Part shown: positions 49,513-61,339 of the stretch, piece by piece
Layout: each line of letters starts with the position of its first letter
Numbering within the stretch: the first letter of the stretch is position 1
Assembly (NCBI GenBank): GCA_964023205.1
Contig: OZ026850.1
Location: 890,368 to 954,367, forward strand
From: Lutraria lutraria
Taxonomy: Eukaryota > Mollusca > Bivalvia > Venerida > Mactridae
Direction: 5' to 3'
Length of the DNA: 64,000 bases
Program-made: the position numbers and the translations under genes
Notes under the pieces: generated by a model
Database searches by the model: none
What the model saw: the letters and a program-made list of their open reading frames with translations, nothing else
Told to the model about the DNA's origin: nothing

Positions 49513-49913
49513 AGTCTCTTAACCAGACAACGTTTGTTTGAACAAATACTTTTAAAGTCCTAAAAAAGCGTTTTTTTTTAAATGAAATTAATGTGAATTA
49601 TCAAACACTGTTATGTATATAACAAACACGAAGAGGTGAGTCGTGATATGGCCTTTATATATAACGTTGGACTTTATTCCAAGGTTCATTTAGTATAAAA
49701 TATCGATAAATCGTTAAAAAGAGAGGCCTATGTGCATGAGTGAACTGTGTTCAAGGTGACTTCAATTTATGCTAAGTCTTATGGATGAATATAGTTTACA
49801 GGTGACCTTAATTCATAATTCACCTCTGTTGACAGATATGGCCAATACTAACAGGTGTGTGTTCTTTTAAGTTTTAGTCCATTTGTTCTTAGAGAACGAT
49901 ATTATTTTTACAG

Positions 49914-50070
49914 GGTTGGAATCATGTTTGATGCTCAATGAAGATTTGTGTTCAAAGTTGACTCAAACAATTGTAATGTTAAACAATGAGAAATTTCAGT
50001 GGAAGAAGAATGTACAACAGATGGGATGGTTGAAGATTGATGACTCTGAACGTCTCATGATAACAATCAG
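49914..50070 (+). CDS. Isolated exon of an unidentified gene
   Basis: 157 bp after tttttacag and before gtattt, phase 1 to 2. It codes for a peptide with LNEDLCSKLTQTIVMLNNEK and FQWKKNVQQMGWLKIDD. The composition is like a normal protein. Its phase does not join directly to the exon at 48080-48180. No domain recognised. Confidence 0.4.
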
Positions 50071-50099
50071 GTATTTATATACACAATTGAACCTTTATA

Positions 50100-53000
50100 T
50101 TATTATTATGATCACCTTTTGGTTACAAACAACAACATTATTGAGATAATCTTATTGCCAAGGTGAAGTACGTGTATAGAGGGAATATATTGAACTTCAA
50201 ACCGTTAATAAGTGGTTGTTACAATGACATTATTTTATAGTGTTGGGTAATTGAGGTTTAATTGCATAAAACACAATAAAATCCCCGAAACACGGACTCA
50301 CTGAAACCGGAATTCTTTGCAAATCGGATGATTTTTCAAGTCCATTTTTTGGAATTGATCAAAATACTCGGAATTCTCAGAAAACCGGACGTTTTGAAGA
50401 CGTAAAAGAAAACAAGGAAGAAATTCGATTATCCACCTACTACTCGCATGAGATCTGATAAGCTCAAATGTTTCAAGTATAAAATCGGTTATTACGTGCG
50501 AATTAGACATATGAAAAATATTGCATGTATCTATGAACTATTATCGTATGTCTTATGTGTTGTAAATATGTGTAAAATAAATTTATATCCTGTACATACT
50601 TGTTGTTTCTGATCATATATACTATAAAATATACTATAATTAAACACACAATTCCAAACCGAAACCTTATCGTCTGCTATTTAAAGTATACATCAAACAT
50701 TCACAGCGTATGATTTCAATGATACAACGAAACAATGCTACTGTGCTGCCTCTATACACCATATCGACAGACCTATCACGTGATATCACTCCCGATGCCT
50801 CGGGCAGACAGATAGAACTTTATGTGAACAAGAACCTGTGAAATGCTTTTCATATGAGGGTCGTGCCAAAAAGTAAAGGGTCCCTAAGGTGATAGCTTCA
50901 ATACAAGAAATCATAGGTGCTCTAGCAATATGTGAGTCCTAGAAATTTGACAACTGGCAACAGCCAGACCCACCCCTCCCCCCGATTTTGTTTGCAACAC
51001 TACAGATTTAATGGGTATTCTATGATCGAAGATATGAAAGTCTCAACATGAATTCGATGATATGGTATTACTTGAGTATCCTGCACATTTGGGTATTGCT
51101 TTCGTTTTACATCAAGTGCCATAATTGTGTGTTCTGAAATTATATCACGATAATGAAATGATTTCATAGACCAAGAGACATATATAACGGAGAGCAGGAA
51201 AACTAAAAAAACAAATAACATACGTAAATTATACATTTTCTGAAAGTTTAAACATTTGATCTCTGCAGGATATGATATTTGGTTACGTTTTCTCAGTTAG
51301 TTTTGAGATATACCCACTAGAATGTATTCGGTCTGAAAAAAATGGTACCGCAAGATATTTCTTCAGCGCATGCAGCTGTATTAAAATTGAGTTTGACATA
51401 CATTTGAACCAATGAAATTTTCAGCTGAAGAAGGAAGTTTGTCATTGGTTAAAAACTTTGTTATTATGAAATGATAGGGCAGAATTCGTAATTGATAGTT
51501 GTTCGTAATTGTCTGAAAATAATGCAATAATCAAAATCTACAACAGTATAAAATTAAATATGAAAACATTTTAACCATGCAAAATATCATTTATGGCCTG
51601 CAATGTACAAATGGTTTAAGATATTTAAATGTCAAATCTGCCTGATCATGCTGCAGGCACTGGCGAAACCAACTTAAACAAATAAACACACAAATTAATC
51701 GAGTTACCATCACATACTGATAATTTATGCTAGTAACTAATCTAGTGTTCTTGAAGCAAAAATAAATATGACAGATCAAGACATGAGCAACATCTACCTG
51801 ATATACTTGTAGATACATTTCTAATTTCATTACTATAATTAGAATCATATAACTAGTCTTTTTTTGCTTACTTGAGCATTTTTACAGTTATTTTCACAAG
51901 TTTAGGATTTCCCGACATAGCTGGTGAGAAAAAAAAATGTAATCTTGACCACTGAGTACAATTTTACCCAAAAATCAATACAATTAAATATATTTAGTAG
52001 CAAAGTGTCGTCATGCTTGACTTCGTCAAGGTCCGAAAACAATACAGCTATATATATGTGGCATTAATTGTGTTCTGTATATGCGCTGATTATTTTTTTA
52101 AAGACATTTCTTGTTTTTGGTAAATGGCACAAGTAGCTACAATGTAGTATAAACAGGGGTGCAATAAAAGATATTTGAAAAAGCTCAGCAGCAATAATTT
52201 AAATAATAGACTTTCAGGAAAAGTAAAGTATCAGTAGGTAACAAGTTTTATTTGCTACAAAATCAGCAATTTGGGGGGAAAGTAATAGTCATAGGTAATA
52301 TTACATAGGTGCTTATCTCTTCTTATCTATGTCTCTGATAGAGCCTAATTAATGAAATTTATCCATGGGTTGAAAAACTTGAAGCTTTACAGTTGGAAAC
52401 TAAACAATAAAACACAATCATTACTAGACAACATTAGCCTAAGTTTATACTGTTAATCTAGATGTACACAAATGTACACATAATGGCTGGGAAACTCTCT
52501 GATTACCACTTTTGGATCACGTTATAAAGTTTGTATATGGTGAATAATGTACTGAGATACGGCCGGATGCACGCTGAGTAACGTCACGTTTAATTTAGTA
52601 ACATAGATGGAAATCCTAATCTAAAAATAGAATTGGAAACCCAGTATTATATATGAAGAAAAGGAAACCCAGTACATGTACTCGTACATGTTTTATAAAT
52701 ATACAAGACATGTTGAACGAAGAAATCATCTATGAAAATAAAATAAAAAAAAGGTTTTAATAGCGGTACATATTTGTTTTTGAATTTCCGCATATCAAAG
52801 GGAATAACATTTTTGAAATTATTTTTTGGTTATTTGATTTTTTTGCTGAACGAAAAAAAATTCTCTGTTTTAAAATTAGACGACTTACAAAAAGATTAAG
52901 ATATTATAGCTGTTTGAGAGTACTTACTGTAGTGTCTATTACTAGTTTGGCTAATCCTGGCCATTTGATTGGCTAATGGTGATGACTGAATCTATTAATA

Positions 53001-53320
53001 GTTGACAGGAAAGTTAACCATGAAGGCATTGCCTAGATAAGTTGTTGTGTGGCTATTTGAAGTTCAATGTGCTTGTATGAAAGTGCTCAGATTTATGGTG
53101 AATTCGTTAACATTTAGGGTTGATTCTATTTGATTGATGTAGGGTATGATATAACCATATACATCTTATTTCAAAGCTGAAAGGGACTAGGCACCATATA
53201 TGATTAGTTCGAAATTGTACATCATCCTAACTCAGGCTTAATAGCTTAATAGATTGGATAAAATAAATATCATGAATGTGGTTTATCCAAGATGTTTCAA
53301 TTAGGGAATTTCTTAACTAC
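50100..53320. other. Mostly unannotated intergenic DNA
   Basis: Contains a mariner-like end (gagggtcgtgccaaaaagtaa, near 50857) with no transposase. At 50280-50500 there is a stretch with repeated cggaattct and accgga motifs that may be decayed transposon. Otherwise AT-rich with no supported genes. Confidence 0.35.
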
Positions 53321-53329
53321 TTTGATGTT

Positions 53330-54305
53330 GACTTACTATTTCTGAAATCAGTAAACGTTATTAACACATGACAGTGTTCATTGCGTCACGTAAACTATTA
53401 ATTACGAATTGTACCAAGTCGTTCCGTGCTTCGCACCGTATTGAGCCTTATATTGTGGTCATGTGATATGTACGTGATATGTCACGTGATATGTGTGCGA
53501 TATATCACGTGCTATGTGTGTGACTGTCAATGCTTTGTCATTATTTACAACTTAAGTGTTTAAAACACTATCACGCCTATTACAATGCAATAAAACATAA
53601 CTGTAATGCTCAATTTACGGTGGCATAAAGGGGACATAGGAAATATTGTATTTACCGCGTGCGCACGTAGTAGCTACGGAGTGTGCACTTGATAATTACC
53701 ACGTGCGTACGTGATAGATATTGCGTGCGAACGTTATTATTGTGTGCGCACGTGATAGCTGACCAATAAGAATACGTGTCAGCTCTGCCATTTTGATAAT
53801 GGACGGGGAATCGCTAATTTGAAGTAGCTATCACGAGCGCACGTAGCAGCTATCGCGTGCGTGCGCGGTAAAATATTTCCAATGTCCCCTTTATGCCACC
53901 GTATATCCCAGATAATTCAGAAAGAAAAAATCTAAATACACTTATGTCGAATGACTATTTCTAAAACCAGCAATGTTATCAACGTATGAGAGTGTTTATT
54001 TGTCACGTAAAATATTTATTGCGATTTGTACCAAGTCGTTCCGTGCTTCTCGCCGTATTGTGCCTCATATTGTAATCATGTTATACGTACAATGTATATG
54101 ATATTGTCACGTGCTATGTGTGTGATATGTCACGTGATAAGTGTGCTATATTTCACTGGATATGTACGAGCATTGTGCCTTATTTTGTGGTCACGTGATG
54201 TATTGTGATATGTCACGTGCTATATCCTTATTCACAACTACATATAGACTGTTTAAAACACTATCACGCCTATTAAAATGCAATCAAACATAATTGTAAC
54301 GCTCA
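53330..54305. repeat. Direct duplication rich in CACGTG palindromes
   Basis: 53330-53615 and 53945-54300 are diverged copies sharing gtaccaagtcgttccgtgctt and aaaacactatcacgcctatt. Both carry runs of tcacgtga/cacgtgct (E-box CACGTG) elements. A MITE separates them. Confidence 0.7.
53618..53901. mobile_element. TA-flanked MITE, 284 bp, with CpG-rich interior
   Basis: CGGTGGCATAAAGGGGACA and its inverse TGTCCCCTTTATGCCACCG form the ends, flanked by TA; pairing continues with mismatches for about 40 bp. The interior repeats gcgtgcgcacgt motifs and is unusually CpG-rich for the window. Confidence 0.75.
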
Positions 54306-54533
54306 ATTGTATCCATGCATCGATGTTTTACAATGTGTTATTAATGATTATTGACTTTTGTATCCAATATTTTATTGTTTTGATAATTGTTGCTATATTA
54401 TTACTTCACTATTGTGGAATATATAATTTTGATTATATTACGTCCTGTGTATTGCAATATCGAGCTTTAAAAAAAGAATATATAAATATCACAAGCATGT
54501 GGACGACTATGTTGTCAATATCACTGGGTACGG

Positions 54534-54836
54534 TATAAACTGGTTCCCGTTCCATTATACAGTGCGCCAAAAGTTTTGTACCGACAGCGTCGACGGGAAC
54601 CGGTTTTGGTATAGTACGTGTCTTTATATAGAGCCCAAGAGCCCGGACCTTTATAAAACCGGGTAAACTGGTTCCCGATCCATGTAACAATGCACCAAAT
54701 GTATCAGGCACAATCAACGGGAACCAGTTTATAAAACTGGGGCGCATATCGAAAGCAGTATTCCTTAAACTGGTTCCCATTCCATGTTACAGTGAGCCAA
54801 AGTTACAGACAGAGTCAATGGGAACCAGTTTACTTG
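54534..54836. repeat. Three tandem hairpins with AAACTGGTTCCC stems
   Basis: Three ~70-bp modules each open with aaactggttccc and close with gggaacc(a/g)gttt (about 54537-54608, 54664-54735, 54767-54834). They share a loop pattern of tccat, a(c/a)agtg, gccaa and gtca/gtcg. The frames on both strands here follow from this symmetry. Confidence 0.75.
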
Positions 54837-54839
54837 ACT

Positions 54840-55380
54840 CCATGGTTTGTCTTCGAAAGTTCTGAATGTTTTGTAAATGGTGTGCACTACTATCGACACG
54901 CTTATAGTAAACTCGGATGGAGTGAACATTCGGATAATGTTATTTTTCAGATCCCGGGGCCTCACATAACCGTGTTCAACTGTAGCTTTTAGAACATTAT
55001 CGGTCTATTTATACTTCCCTATGTTTTTAAATGTGTACCTAATGGGAAGTACGGCGTACTGTATTCCGACATTGTATATGTGACATTGTTATGCACTTCT
55101 ACATATTTTTATATCTATTTATATTTCATTATCTCGCATATTTATGTATTCACTGATTGTATCCATCTCACTTAAGAAATCTGTTATTGCCTTTTTGCTA
55201 TTTTAGCTTTTTATATTTATTCTCTGTGCTGTTGTTATAAATTTTGTTGTTGTTTCTTTATTTACCACTCTGTCTTTCATTCATGTTGGTGTTTTTATCT
55301 TTTTTATAAAATGTTGTTTTATTGAATCAGGATATATATCAACATGTTTCCGCTTATTTGATTAACATTAGATGAACATG
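54840..55380. other. No gene seen
   Basis: AT-rich, T-rich toward the right; no supported frame. Confidence 0.4.
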
Positions 55381-55387
55381 ACTTTTT

Positions 55388-55590
55388 GCATGTAACAACG
55401 GTGAACCGGACTGATTGCATGTAAAATGGATGAACCGGACCGATTGCATGTAAAAACGGCGTTCCGGACGAGATAATACAATGTATATGGTCCTGACAAT
55501 GAACCGGACTGTTTGCATGTAACAACGGTGATCCGGACTGATATTTCATTCTGACAATGAACCGGACTGTTTTCACGGTCCGGTACGGAT
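55388..55590. repeat. Short degenerate tandem repeat (~30-bp units)
   Basis: About five units with ttgcatgtaa, aacggtgaaccggact and variants. Minus-strand frames across it are products of the repeat. Confidence 0.65.
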
Positions 55591-55992
55591 CCGTGTTGTT
55601 TATATATCTTCACTCTTTATTTGTCAGTAAAACTTTGACAACATAATCTTGCGAGTATAATTATTGAGGCAATAGTTACATGTATGTCCTGTTTTATTTA
55701 CTGAACTATCTCTAAATACTGTCTGATACCTTTCCTTAATAACCTTCTAGTTGCGGTGAATGTGAGGTTGATTAATTAAGAGAATAATCTTGAAGTCGCT
55801 TATTGGTTACATAACAGATATTATTTTATTTGTATTTCTACAAACATGAAACTACTTCCTTGTTTTTGTGGTTTGTTACAAGTTATTTTTTGTCCTATCA
55901 ATATATAAAACTCCATAGATTGAAAGTGAACAAAATGAAAATTATTGTCAAATTATTGATTACTTATAATAATGTATTACGTCATAAAACTA

Positions 55993-56034
55993 AAGCATCC
56001 GATTGGTTGTGACAAACTGACCAATCAGAATGCT
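55993..56034. repeat. Imperfect palindrome with paired CCAAT motifs
   Basis: AAGCATCCGATTGGT is followed by its near-inverse ACCAATCAGAATGCTT across a short spacer. It could be a MITE end or a chance hairpin. Confidence 0.45.
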
Positions 56035-56269
56035 TCGTTCTAAGAGTAGTCTCTAAATACAGGTTTTATAATTGTTTACCTGAATAATTAATTGATTCTT
56101 TGTACTATGCAACATGTATGATTTTAAAACGAATATTGTTTTTGAAAGAATAATTTATTTTGTACTTTGCATGATTCGTTGAAAGTTATATCAGTTCACG
56201 AATTAATGTGACCATTTGATAATGAAATATATAACGATTGAGGGTTGTACATGTATTAAGTGTTTGTCC

Positions 56270-56960
56270 TACATGTACAAGTCTTTATGTACAGTTGTCT
56301 TTATGAACAGTTGTCTTTATATACAGTTAGTCTTTATGTACAGTTGTTTTATGTCAGTTGTATATATGTACAGTTAGTCTCTATGAACAGTTGTATATAT
56401 GCACAGTCTTTATGTAGAGTTAGTTTTTATGTACAGTTGGTCTTTATGTACAGTTAGTCCTTATGTACAGTAAGTCTTTATGTACAGTTAGTCTTTATAT
56501 CCAATTGTCTTTATGTACAGTTGTTTTATGTCAGTTGTATATATGTACAGTCTTTATGTAGAGTTAGTTTTTATGTAGAGTTAGTCTTTATGTACAGTTG
56601 GTCTTTATGTACAGTTAGTCTTTATGTACAGTAAGTCTTTATGTACAGTTAGTCTTTATGTACAGTTAGTCTTTATGTACAGTTGTCTTTATGTACAGTT
56701 AGTCTTTATGTACAGTTAGTCTTTATGTACAGTTAGTCTTTATGTACAGTTGTCTTTATGTACAGTTTGTCTTTATGTACAGTTAGTCTTTATGTACAGT
56801 TAGACTTTATGTGCTCTAGGTTTTTATGTACAGTTAGACTTTATGTACAGTTAGACTTGATGTGCTCTAGGTTTTTATGTTCAGTTAGACTTTATGTGCT
56901 CTAGGTCTTTATGTACATTGAGGCTTTATGTGCTCTAGGTTTTGATGTACAGTTTGTCTT
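56270..56960. repeat. 17-bp minisatellite, intergenic region B-C
   Basis: About 40 units of the same TACAGTTAGTCTTTATG family as 27030-29365, in the same orientation, ending in a section with gtgctctaggt variants. Confidence 0.95.
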
Positions 56961-57529
56961 TATGTTTGAAACATTTGTACAGTGGATGAACAATAATTTT
57001 ATAGCATATCAAATGATTAAAAGCCTTTGCCAAACAAATAAAGAATGCATGATGTCAGTGTTTAGCTAATCTAAACAATGTTCTAGTAATTTTAAACCAA
57101 ACTGGTATGTAAGGAGATAAGTCGATTAGAAAAAAGTTGGTATAACTTGTCCCATAATCGATGAAAGATAAAATAGTTTGGTATTTTCGTTCATACGTCT
57201 TAAACCTCAGATATTATGGGTTATATAGCGCACCCATATTTTTAATAAATTGAAATGCAATGATATGATGGTTTGATAGAAGGGACACAAGTACAATCGT
57301 TGTATCCACTTCAGGTATACATTCAAACAGTCAGTTTGTAGTAATGGCCTGTTAATGTTTGTACACTTGTATAATAATACATATGTTGTATCATTATAAA
57401 CCCCATCAACTTGTCTAACCCACGCATCTTTTACAGTATTATACAAGTAGTGACATTATGAGTTTGGATTTTGTCTGGGCTTGTGTACATGTGTCAATAA
57501 ATGTTGATAAATATGCGTAGTACATTGTA

Positions 57530-58400
57530 CGAGGGATGTTCGATATGTAATGGGCATTGTACTATAACACGAAAACCGTATGCACAATTTCACTATTGTT
57601 GATACGTCTGGATAGTTCTATTCAATACCTTTAGAATGGTATATAAATTATATTAAGTTCAACACAAAATTGTCAAAAATCTTTATTTCAAGATAGCCTC
57701 TCGTTGACCATTGAAAAATGGTTGGAAAGCGTGTTGAGCATTTTTAAGAAACTTGAGCCGCCATAAAACTTCGTCAATCATTGAAGCTAATTTTTAACTA
57801 ATTTGGGTAAGTTTATGGGTCCCTTAAAGCCCCATTAGCATTTTAGATGTTAAAATTAAAGTAGGTCTTATTTTACCTAGAAAGATATCTTACCAGTGAA
57901 ATTGACTTTTAATTGCAATAAAAGCATTCCGAAATTTTCTTTTTTAATCACAAAGTACATATAGAAACATAGCATAGATTTTTTTCAATGATATTGCAAA
58001 AAATAAGAAAAAGCGTCTGACAACATTTCTATGAGATGTGGCCCTTGTGTAAATATGTTTTAGAGCAAATAAACTATATTTCTTATATTTTACTATCATT
58101 ACATCTATTGTTCTGTATTACTAAATTTAAAAAGCTAATGGGGCTTTAAGGTATCTTATGTGACAGGTGGCATTTGGAAAAAGAATTTTGTTAATTGCTT
58201 GGAGACAGTTAAAGATCCTGCAAAATCAGGACGATCGGTGACTCCAACTGGATTAACTAATGTCACCAAAGTCAGTGAAATTATTCAAAGGGATATACGA
58301 TTCGCGATGTTGCTAAAGCTATTGGTATCTCACTATCGCAAAGTAAGTTTCATTCTTAAGAGCATTTTTGAAGTACGAATTATTAATGCCATATAGATAC
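57530..58400 (+). mobile_element. Mariner relic with a nested MITE
   Basis: Starts CGAGGGATGTTCGATATG after TA and ends near gataccccc. After the nested insertion (57828-58145) the frame reads TVKDPAKSGRSVTPTGLTNV and VSEIIQRDIRF, the helix-turn-helix part of mariner transposases of the kind that recognise the ends. No catalytic DDD region is present, so it is inactive. It is the best-preserved relative of the fragments in the 1-14 kb array. Confidence 0.8.
57828..58145. mobile_element. TTAA-flanked MITE nested in mariner, 318 bp
   Basis: AGCCCCATTAGC and GCTAATGGGGCT are perfect inverted ends, with TTAA on both sides (57824-57827 and 58146-58149). The array copies of the mariner show the empty site cccttaagg, proving the insertion. 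piggyBac-like by target; its ends differ from the element at 30211. Confidence 0.9.
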
Positions 58401-59186
58401 CCCCTCTATGGCCCTTTCCCAAAACTAGGTAGTCTCCCTTGGAAGATTGTCGTTCTTGTCGGCAGTGCGCATACGCTAAAATATTTTCTACTTCAGAGGA
58501 CTGTATCTTAATCGTCAAGCAGAACACATACAGGGAAAATCAATACTGGTTCGTCAACCTGATAGTATTGAGTCAATAATTAATTTTTTCACACATTGTG
58601 CTATAAAACCACTAATTAATGTTTTGCATGGATGTGATTTGATACACAAAAGCAGACGTAAATTGTTATTATTTATTTAAAACGAATTGAACTGAAAATT
58701 GGTACATACACAGAAATCTAGCTATGTCTTGACAAATAATGCATAATGTGACAGATCATATGTAGACTTTCAAAATACAGTAATTAAATTAATGTTTTTA
58801 AATTCGTAACATTCAGTATAATTATCATTGTGTCTCTCGGAAGTGTAAATTTTAAGTAGCAAGTTTATTATTGATGTACATATACCCCGACATGGGATTA
58901 TGTCATAATACTTTTAAATTGACTGCAGATCTACACGAATATAAGCAAACACAAATAATAAAATGAGGGCATGACTAAGTTTAACAATTAAATGATATAT
59001 TAATATCTATATGTACGAGTTACTTAAAGGTAAAGAAACTGTACATCTTATACCAAAGGTGGTGAACAATTAGTTTGACAAACCATCTTTCAACTATAAA
59101 TTTACTGTTTTTAATTACTTTAAAATAACTAATAACTATTGCTCAATATTTTCTTTGTTGAGTAAACTAATATTCAATGATGGTAA

Positions 59187-59795
59187 AAATGTCTAAACTT
59201 TAGGATAGTTTTGTATATGTCCAAGTATGTTAATGTTGAAATTGGCAGACAAAATAGTATACCTTTCGATCAACGTATTTGTCAATTCTGTTTTCTAAAT
59301 GAAAATGTCAGGGTTGTAGAATGTGAATATCATGTATTTTTCTTTTGTAAAAGGTTTGAAAATATAAGAAATTCGTACTTATTAAATTGGTATACATCTG
59401 ACAGAGATTTGCAAAACTTTTATACATTAATGAGTTCAACTAACAGAGAAATCATCTACAAAACTGCTTTATATGTTGAAAAATTAATAAGATATTTTGA
59501 TTTACCAATTGACGTTGAATAGTCTGTTTGAATTGATTAAGTATTATTATATATTGTGATTGTATACATTTGTTTATAACAATTATCAATGTTAACATAA
59601 ATATATACATGTCTATGTAAAATATTGTTATTAGAAAGCTGATACATGTATGTAAAACCTCTTTTTGTTTAAAGAGATAAGCAGCATGCACAACTCTCTC
59701 TATATATAACATGTGATGTGTATATGAATATGTATTCTTGGTCGGTGGCCTCTATTACTAAATAAAATCTTTGAATCTTGAATCTTGAATCTATG
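59187..59795 (+). mobile_element. LINE 3' end: C-terminal part of reverse transcriptase ORF
   Basis: 336 bp of open frame to TAG at 59522 carry the Cys/His end domain of invertebrate LINE polyproteins: LNFRIVLYMSKYVNVEIGR, RICQFCFLNENVRVVECEYH and FFFCKRFENIRNSYL. The catalytic RT part is absent (5' truncation). The tail ends with repeated TTGAATC at 59770-59792, a typical LINE 3' terminus. Confidence 0.7.
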
Positions 59796-60770
59796 TTAAA
59801 TCTTATATTTTATTGTAACATGATTTTACGAATTTGGGTTTCTGTAAATACCAAACGCATGACAGTCTGTAAATCATAAGTGCTTAAGGTACATTGTATC
59901 TGGTTTGGATGTCAGGTCAAATCTAGTTTCACCAATTTATAGATTTATAAACTAAACCATAATTACATACTGAAATAAACCCACTGTATAAAGTTCATAG
60001 CAAGTGTTTTAGAACAAATATTACATTTGGTTGGTCTTCTATAAACCAATGTCGCACGTAATTTACAATTTTTGTAGCGATAATGTTAGATAACATATTA
60101 AAATAAGGAACAGAGAGATAAAGACTTGTATCAACATGCGCGTAAACTTGCTAGATTAGCTCAGCGGAAGTGACGTCTTCATTTTTCCGTAGTTACTCGT
60201 TATCTCTGCCAGGACAGAAAAAAGCAGACCACACCTCGAAGAAATTCACATCGAGGCAATAAGGAGTACTGTACAGGTAATTCTTTCAAAATATTAAATA
60301 AACGACTGACGGACATCTTTTCATGATTGTTTGACACAGTGCTAAATAAATCTTTCGATCGTTGTACGCAACGTGACAATTGTGAAATCGTCAATGAGCG
60401 TTTCGGGTTGAAAGTAGGGAGATAATTGTTTTAGTTTGAACAACAAATAGTTTGTAATACTATGAACAAATCGTCAAGAAAAGAAAAGATCGACTGAGAA
60501 AAATAAAATAAAGTCAAGGTTAGTGGGAAAAATAGGGACGTCCGGGTAAGCAGAAGCCAGGAACGCTATTACGTCAAATAGTAATGTAAAGAAATTAGAC
60601 TTCGCAAAAAATAGGTAGTTATATAAATTTATAAAAAAATGCTTTAGTTTATGTTCGTTGTATTACATTATCTTATTTTGTGGAGACGACAGCAACATTT
60701 CAATAACTCGTTTGTTTTTATACCTGTCTTTTAATTAGCCAGTCAAATTCATTCTAACTAGCTTGCTGGT

Positions 60771-60804
60771 TATAAAAGCGTGCGATCTTAGAATTTTAGT
60801 CAGT
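60771..60804 (+). promoter_or_regulatory. TATA plus initiator core-promoter candidate
   Basis: TATAAAAG at 60771 is followed by TCAGT at 60800-60804, which puts the initiator A about 31 bases after the first T, the canonical arrangement. It lies 2.1 kb before the leader exon of gene C, so it may drive gene C, or belong to a retroelement. Confidence 0.35.
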
Positions 60805-60883
60805 CTCGGAGTGCTAGTATTATAAAGACGAAATGTGTATATTAATTTCTTGGACTGGTTAGTAATTTGTGGAGTTTATTTCT

Positions 60884-61330
60884 CTTGATTGTGGTGCACG
60901 GACCCTGATAGAGGTTTCTCTCCCATTTGCTGAATTTAGTCTTAGAGATTAGGGACTAGGGCCTCCGGATTGCGGTATATGCACCATGAACGAGGTTTCT
61001 ATTCCCACTGCATAGATATAACGACGTTTCTTTGTCCTATATTATTAATGTTAGTACGAGTGCATAACTGGGACTTTGGTCAGCGTAGATATGGACAAGA
61101 GCATCTCGATTGCGGCATAAGTACCATGACAAATGTCTCTAATTCCTAGTAGAGTACTGTGTCGTTATCTCTTATATTTTATTGTGTATTGCATTTGGTG
61201 CGTGTCCGGTACTTTGGGCAGTGTACGTAAGGGTTTGATCCTCTTGATTGCGGCATGTGCACATTGATAGAGATTTTTATTCCCTTATTCCAGTACCGGG
61301 TCGTGGGCAACTCCAAAGTGTAATACTGCA
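60884..61330. repeat. Degenerate repeat of gattgcgg modules downstream of the TATA candidate
   Basis: Four diverged modules with gattg(c/t)gg, gcacc(a)tga and gaggtttct-like parts, at about 60888, 60976, 61108 and 61244. No open frame. May be a transcribed leader or LTR-like sequence. Confidence 0.4.
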
Positions 61331-61339
61331 AATCAAATT

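Noticed and set aside
60145..60170. tRNA gene suggested by ttagctcagcggaag
   Set aside because: It looks like a box A, but no box B or cloverleaf follows at a suitable distance.
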